This document shows, piece after piece, positions 17,673 through 25,795 of a stretch of 64,000 nucleotides of DNA. The stretch's first letter is position 1. Each line of letters begins with the position of its first letter. The notes under the pieces are model-generated. The model had not been told where the DNA came from and did not search any database. It saw only the letters and a list, made by a program, of their open reading frames with translations. Position numbers and translations under genes: made by a program. Source of the stretch: Marinomonas transparens (lineage in GTDB: Bacteria > Pseudomonadota > Gammaproteobacteria > Pseudomonadales > Marinomonadaceae); contig NZ_JAEMNX010000010.1 in NCBI RefSeq assembly GCF_016463975.1, positions 62,001-126,000 on the forward strand, given 5' to 3'.

Positions 17673-19175
17673 ATGAAAACGTTAGGCAATTATATCAATG
17701 GTCAACAAACTCCAAGTAAAAGTGGTCGTCTCGGTCCTGTTTACAACCCAGCAACGGGCGCACAAAGCATAAGCGTCGCGCTTTCCAGTGCTGACGAAAC
17801 CCGCACCGCCATTGCTTCGGCCGAAGAAGCGTTTAAAACCTGGAGCAAGGTCACACCGCTTAACCGAGCCCGCGTTATGTTCAAGTTTAAAGCACTACTG
17901 GAGCAACACGCCGACGAAATCGCCGAAATGATCACCAACGAACACGGTAAAGTCTTCTCAGATGCCAAAGGCGAACTCACCCGTGGTCTCGAAGTAGTGG
18001 AATTTGCCTGTGGTATTCCACATCTACAAAAAGGTGAACACAGCCTAAACGTCGGTCGTGGCGTAGACAGCATGTCCTTGATGCAACCACTGGGTGTGTG
18101 CGCTGGTATTTCCCCTTTCAACTTCCCAGCCATGGTACCAATGTGGATGTTCCCTGTCGCCATCGCTTGCGGTAACAGCTTCGTCATGAAGCCATCAGAA
18201 AAAGACCCTTCTGTACCGTTACGTTTGGCGGAATTGCTTAGCGAAGCCGGCCTTCCTGATGGCGTCTTCAACATAGTCAACGGTGACAAAGAAGCGGTAG
18301 ACGTACTGCTAACAGACGAACGTATTCAAGCGGTAAGCTTTGTTGGTTCAACACCCATCGCGGAATACATTTACGCCACAGCGTCTGCCCATGGCAAACG
18401 TGTACAAGCCCTAGGTGGCGCGAAAAACCACATGATTGTGATGCCAGATGCGGACCCAAACCAAGTGGTTGGCTCCCTAATGGGTGCGGCTTACGGTTCT
18501 GCTGGCGAACGCTGCATGGCAATTTCCGTTGCAGTTTGTGTGGGCGATGAAGTGGCCGACAACCTAGTAGAAAAAATCAGCAAAGAAATCGACGGCATGC
18601 GTGTTGGACCAGGCGTTGGACTACCAGAAGAAGCTCACATGGGACCGGTCATTTCCAAAGAACATTGCGCAAAAATCAAAGACTACATCACCATTGGCGT
18701 AGAAGAAGGCGCCACACTCATTCGTGATGGTCGCGACTTTGTTTATCCGGGCAACGAAAACGGCTACTTCGTTGGGCCAACCCTGTTTGACCATGTTAAA
18801 GAAGGCATGCGCATTCATAACGAAGAAATTTTTGGCCCAGTATTGTGTGTGGTTCGTGCCGAAAGCTACCAACAAGCGCTGGATATGATCAACGCCCATG
18901 AATACGGTAACGGTACTTCTATCTTCACCCGTGATGGCGATACTGCTCGTCAATTCTGTGAAGACGTTCAAGTAGGCATGGTCGGTGTTAACGTGCCGAT
19001 TCCTGTGCCTATGGCGTTCCACAGCTTTGGTGGCTGGAAACGCTCCTTGTTCGGCCCTCTGCACATGCATGGGCCAGATGGTGTGCGTTTTTACACTCGC
19101 ATGAAAACCATCACCGCTCGCTGGCCTACAGGCCTACGCGCTGGTGCAGAATTCTCTATGCCAACGATGAAGTAA
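17673..19175 (+). CDS. iolA: CoA-acylating methylmalonate-semialdehyde dehydrogenase
   Basis: Aldehyde dehydrogenase of 500 residues converting malonate semialdehyde to acetyl-CoA at the end of inositol breakdown. The nucleophile lies in SAGERCMAIS near residue 281. The usual ALDH general-base Glu motif is replaced by LGGAKNH, with Asn, as is characteristic of CoA-dependent MMSDH (MmsA/IolA). The long PISKEHCAKIKDYI segment is conserved in the family. Last gene of iolCDEA, 49 bp after iolE, followed by a strong terminator. Confidence 0.93.
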   Translation: MKTLGNYINGQQTPSKSGRLGPVYNPATGAQSISVALSSADETRTAIASAEEAFKTWSKVTPLNRARVMFKFKALLEQHADEIAEMITNEHGKVFSDAKGELTRGLEVVEFACGIPHLQKGEHSLNVGRGVDSMSLMQPLGVCAGISPFNFPAMVPMWMFPVAIACGNSFVMKPSEKDPSVPLRLAELLSEAGLPDGVFNIVNGDKEAVDVLLTDERIQAVSFVGSTPIAEYIYATASAHGKRVQALGGAKNHMIVMPDADPNQVVGSLMGAAYGSAGERCMAISVAVCVGDEVADNLVEKISKEIDGMRVGPGVGLPEEAHMGPVISKEHCAKIKDYITIGVEEGATLIRDGRDFVYPGNENGYFVGPTLFDHVKEGMRIHNEEIFGPVLCVVRAESYQQALDMINAHEYGNGTSIFTRDGDTARQFCEDVQVGMVGVNVPIPVPMAFHSFGGWKRSLFGPLHMHGPDGVRFYTRMKTITARWPTGLRAGAEFSMPTMK

Positions 19176-19245
19176 AAAACGCTTAGAAAGAATGACTCTG
19201 TCGCACTGGTTTTAGTAGTTAGCCTCCTGACTCAGCAGCGACATT

Positions 19246-19275
19246 TGCCCACCTAATTAGGTGGGCATTTTTTTT
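19246..19275 (+). terminator. Rho-independent terminator of the iolCDEA operon
   Basis: TGCCCACCTAATTAGGTGGGCA is a perfect inverted repeat at 19246-19267, followed by eight T residues. Confidence 0.9.
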
Positions 19276-19310
19276 GCGGTTACTCAGAAACAGTCCGATG
19301 TATCAATTCA

Positions 19311-19380
19311 GCAGTGCGGCGTTTCTCTTCGACTCTTTAAACTAGGTACGACCGCCTACCTCATTGAAACACCGCACTGC
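19311..19380. repeat. Imperfect 15-bp inverted repeat element
   Basis: GCAGTGCGGCGTTTC at 19311-19325 pairs with GAAACACCGCACTGC at 19366-19380 with a single G-U mismatch, around a 40-base loop. Flanking TCAATTCA and TCAACTCA form a near-perfect direct repeat, so a small transposable remnant is possible. No gene is seen elsewhere in 19276-19567. Confidence 0.5.
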
Positions 19381-19567
19381 CTCAACTCATTTAGCTTTGT
19401 ACTAGCAAAAAGTGAAAGGTCTTCTTAAGCAATCAAAAGTCAGCCATTATTGCTTGAGAAGCATTAGAGTTAGCAAAACAGTCTCGTACAAGATGTCATT
19501 GATACGATAAACCAGATACATTATCTGAAAATTGCCAGTGCAGTCATACCAAAAGTGAATATAAAAA

Positions 19568-20287
19568 ATGGATCTATTCCGTCAGTCTATTGAACAACCA
19601 GACAACCTCCTTCCGAAAGATGGGGTCGTAAAATACTACGGTGAACTCGTTTCGCTGGCATCTGCTGACGATTATTTTAATCGTTTACTCACTGCCATCG
19701 AATGGAAAAATGATGAAGCGGTTATTTACGGAAAACGCATCATTACCAAAAGAAAAGTCGCTTGGTACGCTGATCACGCGTTTGAATACACCTACTCAAA
19801 CATCACTAAGCGCGCTCTTCCATGGACGAGCGAGTTATTAGAACTTAAAACACTCGTTGAACAAAAAACCGGCGAACACTTTAACGCTTGCCTGTTAAAT
19901 CTGTACCACGATGGCAGCGAAGGTATGGCATGGCACAGCGATGGAGAGAAAGACTTGAAAAGAAATGGTGCAATTGCCTCATTGAGTTTTGGGGCAGAAA
20001 GAAAGTTTGCTTTTAAACACAAAGCCAGTAAAGAAACCCTTGCTCTGGTATTGGAACACGGTAGCCTTTTGGTTATGCAAGGCACCACGCAAACCTATTG
20101 GCAACATCGTTTACCGCCAACCAAAAAAGTAACAGAGCCAAGAATTAACTTAACGTTCCGAACCATTGTTAACGACAATAACACGACGCCATCTAATACA
20201 AAAAGAGAACCCCCACTCGACGGGCATGATATCCAGCAGATTCAAAGTGACTTAGGGCGGTCTCTCACGGTTCGCCATCCCATGTAG
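19568..20287 (+). CDS. AlkB-like 2-oxoglutarate/Fe(II) dioxygenase
   Basis: Protein of 239 residues that probably repairs alkylated nucleic acid bases by oxidative demethylation. Seen are the NACLLNLYHDGSEGMAWHSDGE segment with the HxD iron ligands near residues 119-121, LSFGAERKFAFKHK, and RINLTFRTI with the 2-oxoglutarate-binding Arg residues near 195-201. Closer to the ALKBH2/3-like bacterial group than to E. coli AlkB. The last 35 residues are a non-conserved tail whose DNA overlaps the end of the convergent dedA-like gene. The start has only a weak ribosome site. Confidence 0.9.
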   Translation: MDLFRQSIEQPDNLLPKDGVVKYYGELVSLASADDYFNRLLTAIEWKNDEAVIYGKRIITKRKVAWYADHAFEYTYSNITKRALPWTSELLELKTLVEQKTGEHFNACLLNLYHDGSEGMAWHSDGEKDLKRNGAIASLSFGAERKFAFKHKASKETLALVLEHGSLLVMQGTTQTYWQHRLPPTKKVTEPRINLTFRTIVNDNNTTPSNTKREPPLDGHDIQQIQSDLGRSLTVRHPM

Positions 20288-20813
20288 GAAACCGCTAAAA
20301 ATACAAACAGTAGAACGAGGCTTACCCTGCTCCACTGTTCGTTAATGAGGTTTTCTAATGTGCGGCCAAAAAGATAGCCAACCCCCACTAATAGCGCTGC
20401 CCACAATGCGGCTGATGACGCATTAAGCAAGGTGAATTTACGCCATCTAATGTCAGTAAGTGCGACAGGTAAAGCGCCAATAGTCGCATGCCTTTGGGAT
20501 AGCGGTAAATAAACATATACGCTAAGCCATAGCGATCTAAGAGTTTTTTAGCTGCCGCCGCTAACCGAGCGAATCTGGGGCGTGAGTTCACAAAGTCATC
20601 GCCATATTTTCGTACCAAGTGAAAACGCAGCTCATCGCCCAAATAACCGCCACAAAACACCACTAAAATAACCAGTGAGATATCCAAGTAGCCATACTGC
20701 GCCGCCATTCCTGCAAACAAAGGGAGAGCACCACTTTTCATGGCGCAGTACATAAATATGACAGGGTAGGAAAGATGACCGTATTCGCTCAGTAAATTTA
20801 GCAGGGTGTCCAT
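20242..20813 (-). pseudogene. DedA family membrane protein, frameshifted
   Basis: DedA/SNARE-associated protein split over two frames. The first part (from ATG 20813) carries FCGGYLGDELRFHLVRKYG and ends its homology at GMRLLAL. The sequence then continues only in another frame as PVALTDIRWRKFTLLNASS and LWAALLVGVGYLFG down to a stop at 20242. The shift lies near 20470-20480 and equals one inserted or two deleted bases. Family members have both parts in one protein of about 190 residues. It is either a real pseudogene or a sequencing error; the 3' end overlaps the alkB-like gene. Confidence 0.8.
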
Positions 20814-20935
20814 TTGTCGCTCTTCGATTTAATCTATGCATGCATTGTAATGAATAAAGACCATCAGAGTAACGTTAAAGCTCACCTCACTTGATAAGGT
20901 CGCGGAATAAAACACCTCTTATTCTATCGAGATAA

Positions 20936-21071
20936 GACCTTTGCACGAAGTCACGAGCGAAGCCAAAACGAGGCAAAAATAGACGAAAAAGCGGAGTTTA
21001 TGGGTTATAAATGAGCATTTTGAGTCTATTTTTAACAAAGTGTTGACGAGCACAGTAGTCGTGAAAAGGTC
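20936..21071. mobile_element. 136-bp MITE with target-site duplication
   Basis: The ends GACCTTTGCACGA (20936-20948) and TCGTGAAAAGGTC (21059-21071) are inverted repeats with one mismatch. Immediately outside, TCGAGATAA occurs at both 20927-20935 and 21072-21080, a perfect 9-bp direct repeat consistent with target duplication. There is no transposase gene inside, so the element must be mobilised in trans. It fills most of the gap between dedA and ycaQ and ends 46 bp before the ycaQ start. Confidence 0.8.
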
Positions 21072-21117
21072 TCGAGATAAAAATAAAAACGGCTAAATTA
21101 GTTGCACAAGGATCATC

Positions 21118-22332
21118 ATGATTAAAATGAAGCACCCAAAAGAGTTGATGCGTTTACGTCGTCTTGCCCTAGCAGCACAAGGGCTATTACAGGTACAACC
21201 TTTTGGGGCGGGGTTATTGGGGGCTAAAAAAGCCATTAATCATATAGGTTACGTGCAGATCGATACCATTTCTGTGGTCGAGCGAGCGCACCATCATACA
21301 CTTCACTCTAGGGTGCCGAATTTCAAACCCGAGATGATGAACAAAATGCTGTTAGATGGCGATATTTTTGAGTACTGGTCACACGCAGCGGCGTTTTTGC
21401 CCATCGATGATTTTCGCTTTTCCTTACCTTACAAACACGCCCTTAAAAGCGGTCAAATTCATTGGTATAAAAACCCTGACCACAAGCTCATGGCCGAACT
21501 CTTAGCACGCATCAAAACAGAGGGACCATTGCGCTCCCGAGACATAGAAACGAAAACCATAAAAGGTGCTGGTTGGTGGGATTGGAAACCAGCCAAAAAG
21601 GCGCTCGAACAGTTGTACATGCAAGGTGACCTAATAGTCAGCCGCCGCGAAGGTTTCCAAAAAATGTATGATCTCACCGAGCGAGTATTGCCCTCTCAAA
21701 TCAACTCAACCATGCCCAGCGTGGAAGAGTTTGCCACCCATCTGCTGGATCAACAATTACGCTGCCATGGCTTGGTTTCACTGAAAGGGCTAACCTATTT
21801 GCGCCGCAATACAGAGCTACGAAAAACCATGAAAACCTTGCTCAACGAAAGGTTAACACAAGGTATGTTAGAAGAAGTTCAAGTAACCAATGGCGAGCAA
21901 TTCTTCCTAGAAACAGGTGCGCTTGAGCGCCCTATGCCCCGTTCGAATAATCGTCTGCTGATTCTTTCACCATTCGACAACAGTGTTATCCAACGGGAGC
22001 GACTCAGAAATCTGTTTCAATTCGACTATCAAATAGAATGTTATGTGCCGGCCGCCAAACGACAGTATGGTTACTTTAGCTTGCCGCTGCTTTACCGTGA
22101 TGCATTCATTGGACGCATGGATTGCAAAGCCCATAGGAAAGACCGTCATTTAGAAATCAAATCACTGCATTTAGAACAACACAACTTTGACCAAGAGTTG
22201 ATCATTGCCGCATTTGTTGAGGCCATGACCCCATTCTGTCATTTCCAAAACTGTGACACAGTGTCTTTAACCAAAGCCGACCCCAAGCACCTCTTTCATC
22301 CCTTGAACAAAGCACTAGAGTCTCTCGCCTAA
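21118..22332 (+). CDS. ycaQ: YcaQ-like winged-helix DNA glycosylase
   Basis: Protein of 404 residues of the HTH_42/AlkX family; E. coli YcaQ of similar length unhooks DNA interstrand crosslinks. The catalytic QxD motif is present as GYVQIDTISVVERAHHHTLHSR near residue 43. Three winged-helix modules and the C-terminal beta-rich region with RLLILSPFDNSVIQRERLR are recognisable. Start could be the first Met or the one three codons later. It is a single gene convergent with sigZ, and its promoter region has been invaded by a MITE. Confidence 0.9.
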   Translation: MIKMKHPKELMRLRRLALAAQGLLQVQPFGAGLLGAKKAINHIGYVQIDTISVVERAHHHTLHSRVPNFKPEMMNKMLLDGDIFEYWSHAAAFLPIDDFRFSLPYKHALKSGQIHWYKNPDHKLMAELLARIKTEGPLRSRDIETKTIKGAGWWDWKPAKKALEQLYMQGDLIVSRREGFQKMYDLTERVLPSQINSTMPSVEEFATHLLDQQLRCHGLVSLKGLTYLRRNTELRKTMKTLLNERLTQGMLEEVQVTNGEQFFLETGALERPMPRSNNRLLILSPFDNSVIQRERLRNLFQFDYQIECYVPAAKRQYGYFSLPLLYRDAFIGRMDCKAHRKDRHLEIKSLHLEQHNFDQELIIAAFVEAMTPFCHFQNCDTVSLTKADPKHLFHPLNKALESLA

Positions 22333-22416
22333 CTCACTGGGAGGGGGTTAATCGGTAGCAAAATAAAGCCCTCTGCTCCAGCATACGTTAGCGGATAGCA
22401 CTATGAGGTTGTTTTC

Positions 22417-22962
22417 TTATCCCACCACTTGGCAGCCACACTCACTCTTACATTGGGTATCGGCTCTGCCATCAATGAACTCAATGCGGCAGCAGGCTAA
22501 AAGCTTTTTCTTTAACAGTACTCGACCTCGCCTCAAACGTGATTTTACCGCTGATAAACTCAAACCTTCATGTTCTGCAATCTCTTTCTGTTTTATGGCA
22601 TCTAGCTCACTGGCTAACAGTATTGAGCTAACGCTTGTGGGTAAATCAGAAATTAACACCCGAATGCAAACATGCAGCTCAAACGCTTGCTGCTCAGGTT
22701 CAATATCCGTGATTAAGGTTTCAGCAACGTCTGTATACTCAAACGGTAATTTTCTGCTGCGATAGTAATCAATAATTTTATTTCGACATATCTGATACAG
22801 CCATGGCTGCAGTTTTGTGTGATCTTCCAAGGTATCAATGTTTTTAATCACCTGAACAAAGACCTCTTGAAGTATGTCTTCAGCGATAGACCTATCATTC
22901 ACTTTAGTAGTAATGAAGTTGAGAAGTTTTCGATGAAACTCCTGCCAAATTATCTCAATCAT
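22417..22962 (-). CDS. sigZ: ECF RNA polymerase sigma factor SigZ
   Basis: Group 4 sigma factor of 181 residues. Region 2 (about 10-75) has AEDILQEVFVQVIKNID and WLYQICRNKIIDYYRSRK; region 4 (about 105-160) has the HTH QKEIAEHEGLSLSAVKSRLRRGR. The C-terminal tail is Cys-rich (CCRIEF and CKSECGC), a feature of SigZ-type factors and a possible built-in redox or metal sensor. No membrane anti-sigma gene adjoins it. It is preceded by a gene for a 49-residue protein with 14 Cys, with a hairpin in the 51-bp gap, suggesting one operon. Confidence 0.9.
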   Translation of the reverse strand: MIEIIWQEFHRKLLNFITTKVNDRSIAEDILQEVFVQVIKNIDTLEDHTKLQPWLYQICRNKIIDYYRSRKLPFEYTDVAETLITDIEPEQQAFELHVCIRVLISDLPTSVSSILLASELDAIKQKEIAEHEGLSLSAVKSRLRRGRVLLKKKLLACCRIEFIDGRADTQCKSECGCQVVG

Positions 22963-22978
22963 ATAGACACCTAGAATG

Positions 22979-23005
22979 ACTAGGGGTCTCCATGAGACCC
23001 CCAGT
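22979..23005. other. Hairpin between Cys-rich gene and sigZ
   Basis: GGGGTCTC at 22983-22990 and GAGACCCC at 22994-23001 pair perfectly around a CAT loop, and ACT/AGT extend the stem past one mismatch. No T run follows on the minus strand, so it looks like a processing or attenuation hairpin that lowers sigZ expression relative to the Cys-rich gene, not a full terminator. Confidence 0.6.
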
Positions 23006-23013
23006 CAAATGGG

Positions 23014-23163
23014 TTAACAGCAGGACGATTTTTCTTGCCCACAATCACATTCACAGCGCTGGCAGCAATCATTATCCGCACAACAATGAGTATTGTCACA
23101 GCGACATGAACAATGCTGATCATCGGCACAGCATGTAGCGTTTTTATTTTCATCAGTTTTCAT
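23014..23163 (-). CDS. 49-residue Cys-rich protein, metallothionein-like
   Basis: A 49-codon ORF with ATG at 23161-23163 and AGGAAGG seven bases upstream. The translation has 14 Cys (11, 12, 18, 20, 22, 27, 28, 33, 34, 37, 39, 41, 48, 49), arranged as CC, C-x-C-x-C, CC, CC, C-x-C-x-C and a terminal CC, plus many Asp. It is not recognised as a named family; Cys density and pattern suggest binding of Zn, Cu or Cd clusters. It is upstream of sigZ in the same direction and divergent from a TetR gene. A role as metal buffer or co-sensor for SigZ is inference. Confidence 0.8.
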   Translation of the reverse strand: MKTDENKNATCCADDQHCSCRCDNTHCCADNDCCQRCECDCGQEKSSCC

Positions 23164-23249
23164 AGTATAGCCTTCCTATATGTTGTTGGTTCACATAGAG
23201 AGACGTGACTCCCTGCAAAAGGATGCACATTTTTATGGAAAGATTTATG

Positions 23250-23294
23250 TTGACAAGTCACCATTTGGTGACTAATTTGTCACTACTTAGTGAC
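23250..23294 (+). promoter_or_regulatory. tetR promoter with two TetR-type operators
   Basis: TTGACA (23250-23255) and TAATTT (23273-23278) are separated by 17 bp. GTCAC-N6-GTGAC occurs at 23257-23272, filling the spacer, and again at 23279-23294, just after the -10; centres are 22 bp apart. This arrangement implies tight autorepression by the adjacent TetR protein. Confidence 0.8.
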
Positions 23295-23329
23295 AAAGAC
23301 CTTAAAAAAACATACAGAGTCTAGATGCA

Positions 23330-23938
23330 ATGGCCAGAGACAGAAAAGAAACCGAACAGCGTTTAGTGGAAGCCGCAGGGCGTGTGTTAGCTAGAGACGG
23401 CTTTAAGAAACTTGGCGTTAATGCCATTGCCCGTGAAGCCAACCTAGATAAAGTACTTATCTATCGCTATTTTGATGGCTTATCTGGGTTAATTGATGCC
23501 TATGCACGTCAGGGTGATTTTTGGCCTTCGACCGAGGAATTGCTGGGTGAGGATTTAGCCGAGTTTAAACAACGCTCTTTGAGCGACCAGCTTAGCCAGA
23601 TCGTCGATAACTACGCCGCAGGGATTCGTCGTCGGCCCCTTACCTTGCAAATTTTGGCTTGGGAAATGGTGGAAAGAAACGAACTAACAATGCATTTGGA
23701 AAAGGTCAGAGAAAAGTCTGGTGCCAAGTTATTTGAGTGGGTTTGGTACGACGATAAAGCCACCGCCGACAGCCAAATAGATATCGAAGCACTCATGACT
23801 CTGTTTTCAGCCTGTACCAATTACCTAGCAGCAAGAAGTACCAGTATCCGTGTGTTTAATGGCATTGATATTAGCGAAGAAGATGGCTGGCAACGCCTAA
23901 CCAATATGATGAAAAAAATATGCCATTCGCTACTTTAG
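23330..23938 (+). CDS. TetR/AcrR family transcriptional repressor
   Basis: Regulator of 202 residues. The N-terminal TetR_N domain (about 8-55) has GRVLARDGFKKLGVNAIAR followed by the second helix and KVLIYRYFDGLSGL. The C-terminal ligand domain is family-variable. GTCAC-N6-GTGAC palindromes overlap its own promoter (two copies) and one precedes the nitroreductase gene downstream, so it very likely represses both. The inducer is unknown; a quinone or nitroaromatic would fit the target. Possible effects on the divergent Cys-rich/sigZ unit cannot be excluded. Confidence 0.9.
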   Translation: MARDRKETEQRLVEAAGRVLARDGFKKLGVNAIAREANLDKVLIYRYFDGLSGLIDAYARQGDFWPSTEELLGEDLAEFKQRSLSDQLSQIVDNYAAGIRRRPLTLQILAWEMVERNELTMHLEKVREKSGAKLFEWVWYDDKATADSQIDIEALMTLFSACTNYLAARSTSIRVFNGIDISEEDGWQRLTNMMKKICHSLL

Positions 23939-23962
23939 CGTTTGGTTTTTTTTGCTCTAAAA

Positions 23963-23978
23963 GTCACCGATAAGTGAC
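23963..23978. promoter_or_regulatory. TetR-type operator upstream of nitroreductase gene
   Basis: GTCAC-CGATAA-GTGAC, the same palindrome and spacing as the two sites in the tetR promoter, located 38 bp before the nitroreductase start. Confidence 0.75.
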
Positions 23979-24016
23979 AAATAAATTAATGAATACCAAC
24001 ACAAAAGGAAAACACC

Positions 24017-25228
24017 ATGGAAAATCAGACAAAAAATTTAACTCGTAGAAAGCTGCTCAAAAGCAGCCTTAAGGTTACTGGAGGCATAGCCGTTGCGGTA
24101 TCGGGCGGCCTTGTTTATCGCGCTGTCGAAGAAGATATGTTTTCTCCCTTTGATGGCCCTGCTTACCAGCCATGGAAATCGTGGAAAACAGACCCTCTGA
24201 GTTTTCCTCTGGTCACGGTGCAAATGGCGATATTAGCTGCAAATCCCCACAACACTCAGCCTTGGCTATTTAAAGTCCATCAGGATTCCATCGAAATATT
24301 TGCAGACAGGCGTAGACATCTGGGCAGCTTTGACCCATTTCGCCGGGAGATGCAAATAGGCCTTGGCTGCGCCATTGAAAACATGACGTTAGCAGCCAAA
24401 GCCCATGGCTATGATTCTCAGGTCGAGGTGATCCAAGGAGCATTGGCAGAGCACCCTATCACAGAGGGCATAGACAAAATTGCGACCGTCTCATTCACCC
24501 AGGGCATTGCCGAGAATACTTCGCTGTATCAAGCCATTGCGCACCGCCATACTGATCGCAACCCTTACGATGTCACAAAAAGTATTCCGGATGACATGAT
24601 TCAGGCGTTTGCCACTGAGTGCCAAGCCCACGCCTGCCGACTGGATATTTTCGAGCATGGCAAAGCGCGGCAATCTATCGATCTCCTAATGAACAAAGCA
24701 ACACAAGCCATAGTGCAAGATGAAGAAATGGTGATGGACAGCACCCGTTGGTTGAGAACCACAGACAAAGCCATTCAAACCCATCGCGATGGCCCGACGC
24801 TCGATGGCGCAGGGCTTTCCCCAATGATTCGAGTGCTAGCAAAAATATTTCCCGATCCCACACCGTTAGAAGGCCACCGCATATGGGCCACTGCCACAAA
24901 GGAGTCTCATTTAGCGACCGCCGCTGCCATTGGACTGATTTCAATCCGCCATCGTTATAGCAAAGCGGAAAACCTAACCGTCGGTCGCCTATGGCAACGC
25001 CTGCATCTCATGGCAACCGTTGCGGGCCTATCCATGCACCCAATGAATCAACCAGTGGAATGGGTAGATAGGCAAAAGCAGTTAGGCCAAGCCAATAGTG
25101 CAGAACAACACTTGTCTCTACTCGCGGGTGGGGCCGCTTGGCAAACTACCTTTGCGTTTCGCATGGGCTACCCTACTGTGCCTGCCGTGCCGAGCCCACG
25201 AAAGCCGGTTAAAGAAAGCCTAATTTGA
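24017..25228 (+). CDS. Tat-exported Acg/nitroreductase family protein
   Basis: Protein of 403 residues. A twin-arginine signal (TRRKLLKSS followed by a hydrophobic stretch, residues 10-38) suggests export of a folded flavoprotein. The body has AILAANPHNTQPWLFKV near 72, a nitroreductase FMN-binding motif, a second half-domain with AIAHRHTDRNPYD, and a C-terminal LSLLAGGAAWQTTFAFRMGYP. This double-domain layout matches the Acg-like branch. Substrate unknown. It follows tetR by 78 bp behind a matching operator, so it is likely induced by the ligand of that regulator. Confidence 0.87.
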   Translation: MENQTKNLTRRKLLKSSLKVTGGIAVAVSGGLVYRAVEEDMFSPFDGPAYQPWKSWKTDPLSFPLVTVQMAILAANPHNTQPWLFKVHQDSIEIFADRRRHLGSFDPFRREMQIGLGCAIENMTLAAKAHGYDSQVEVIQGALAEHPITEGIDKIATVSFTQGIAENTSLYQAIAHRHTDRNPYDVTKSIPDDMIQAFATECQAHACRLDIFEHGKARQSIDLLMNKATQAIVQDEEMVMDSTRWLRTTDKAIQTHRDGPTLDGAGLSPMIRVLAKIFPDPTPLEGHRIWATATKESHLATAAAIGLISIRHRYSKAENLTVGRLWQRLHLMATVAGLSMHPMNQPVEWVDRQKQLGQANSAEQHLSLLAGGAAWQTTFAFRMGYPTVPAVPSPRKPVKESLI

Positions 25229-25327
25229 ATCGCCTATCCGGAACGTTACACGGATGTTTTCTTACGCTAGTGAAAAGTTAAGAATTCCTCTAGTATCAAA
25301 TAAAAAATAATGTTGCAGGGTTATAAA

Positions 25328-25627
25328 ATGACAGTATTAGCCATTATAGAAACGAACATTACTGATCCCTCATGGATTGAAGCATACACAAAAGAAGTGA
25401 CTCCTATGGTCTTAGATCTCGGAGGGCGATACCTAACAAGAACCGACAACATTGAATTGCTTGAAGGGGATGAAAAACCTCAGTTTTCAGTCGTCGTAGA
25501 ATTCCCATCAAAAGAAGTTGCCCTAGGGTTTTATCATTCTAAAGAATATGAACCCTACAAAAAAGCTCGGCACGCAGGCTCTACAAGTAAATTTCTATTG
25601 GTTCCAATAGAGAATGGCGCAGAATAG
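25328..25627 (+). CDS. DUF1330 family protein
   Basis: Protein of 99 residues with the ferredoxin-like dimeric alpha/beta-barrel fold of DUF1330: VLAIIETNITDPSWIEAYTKEV at the start, GGRYLTRTDNIELLEG in the middle and VVVEFPSKEVALGFYHSKEYEPYKKAR towards the end. The ATG at 25328 has GCAGGG seven bases upstream; an upstream in-frame codon at 25310 lacks a ribosome site. Function unknown, possibly related to small-molecule oxidation. Could be co-expressed with the upstream nitroreductase, 99 bp away. Confidence 0.87.
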   Translation: MTVLAIIETNITDPSWIEAYTKEVTPMVLDLGGRYLTRTDNIELLEGDEKPQFSVVVEFPSKEVALGFYHSKEYEPYKKARHAGSTSKFLLVPIENGAE

Positions 25628-25795
25628 CAAGGTGGGCCTGCCTTGCTAGACAAACTTTTACTTATAGTGAGACCATGGATAGTCAGTCATTAACAAGACT
25701 AGGTTTAATGAATACCGTGAATAAAAACAACATTTCGTATTCCGCTAATCACTCCGTAACAAATAGTGGAACTCAACCTGTTGTTTTCTGTTGCT

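Noticed and set aside
20242..20430. Separate 62-residue membrane protein gene
   Set aside because: The sequence is the C-terminal half of the same DedA protein in another frame; better explained by a frameshift.
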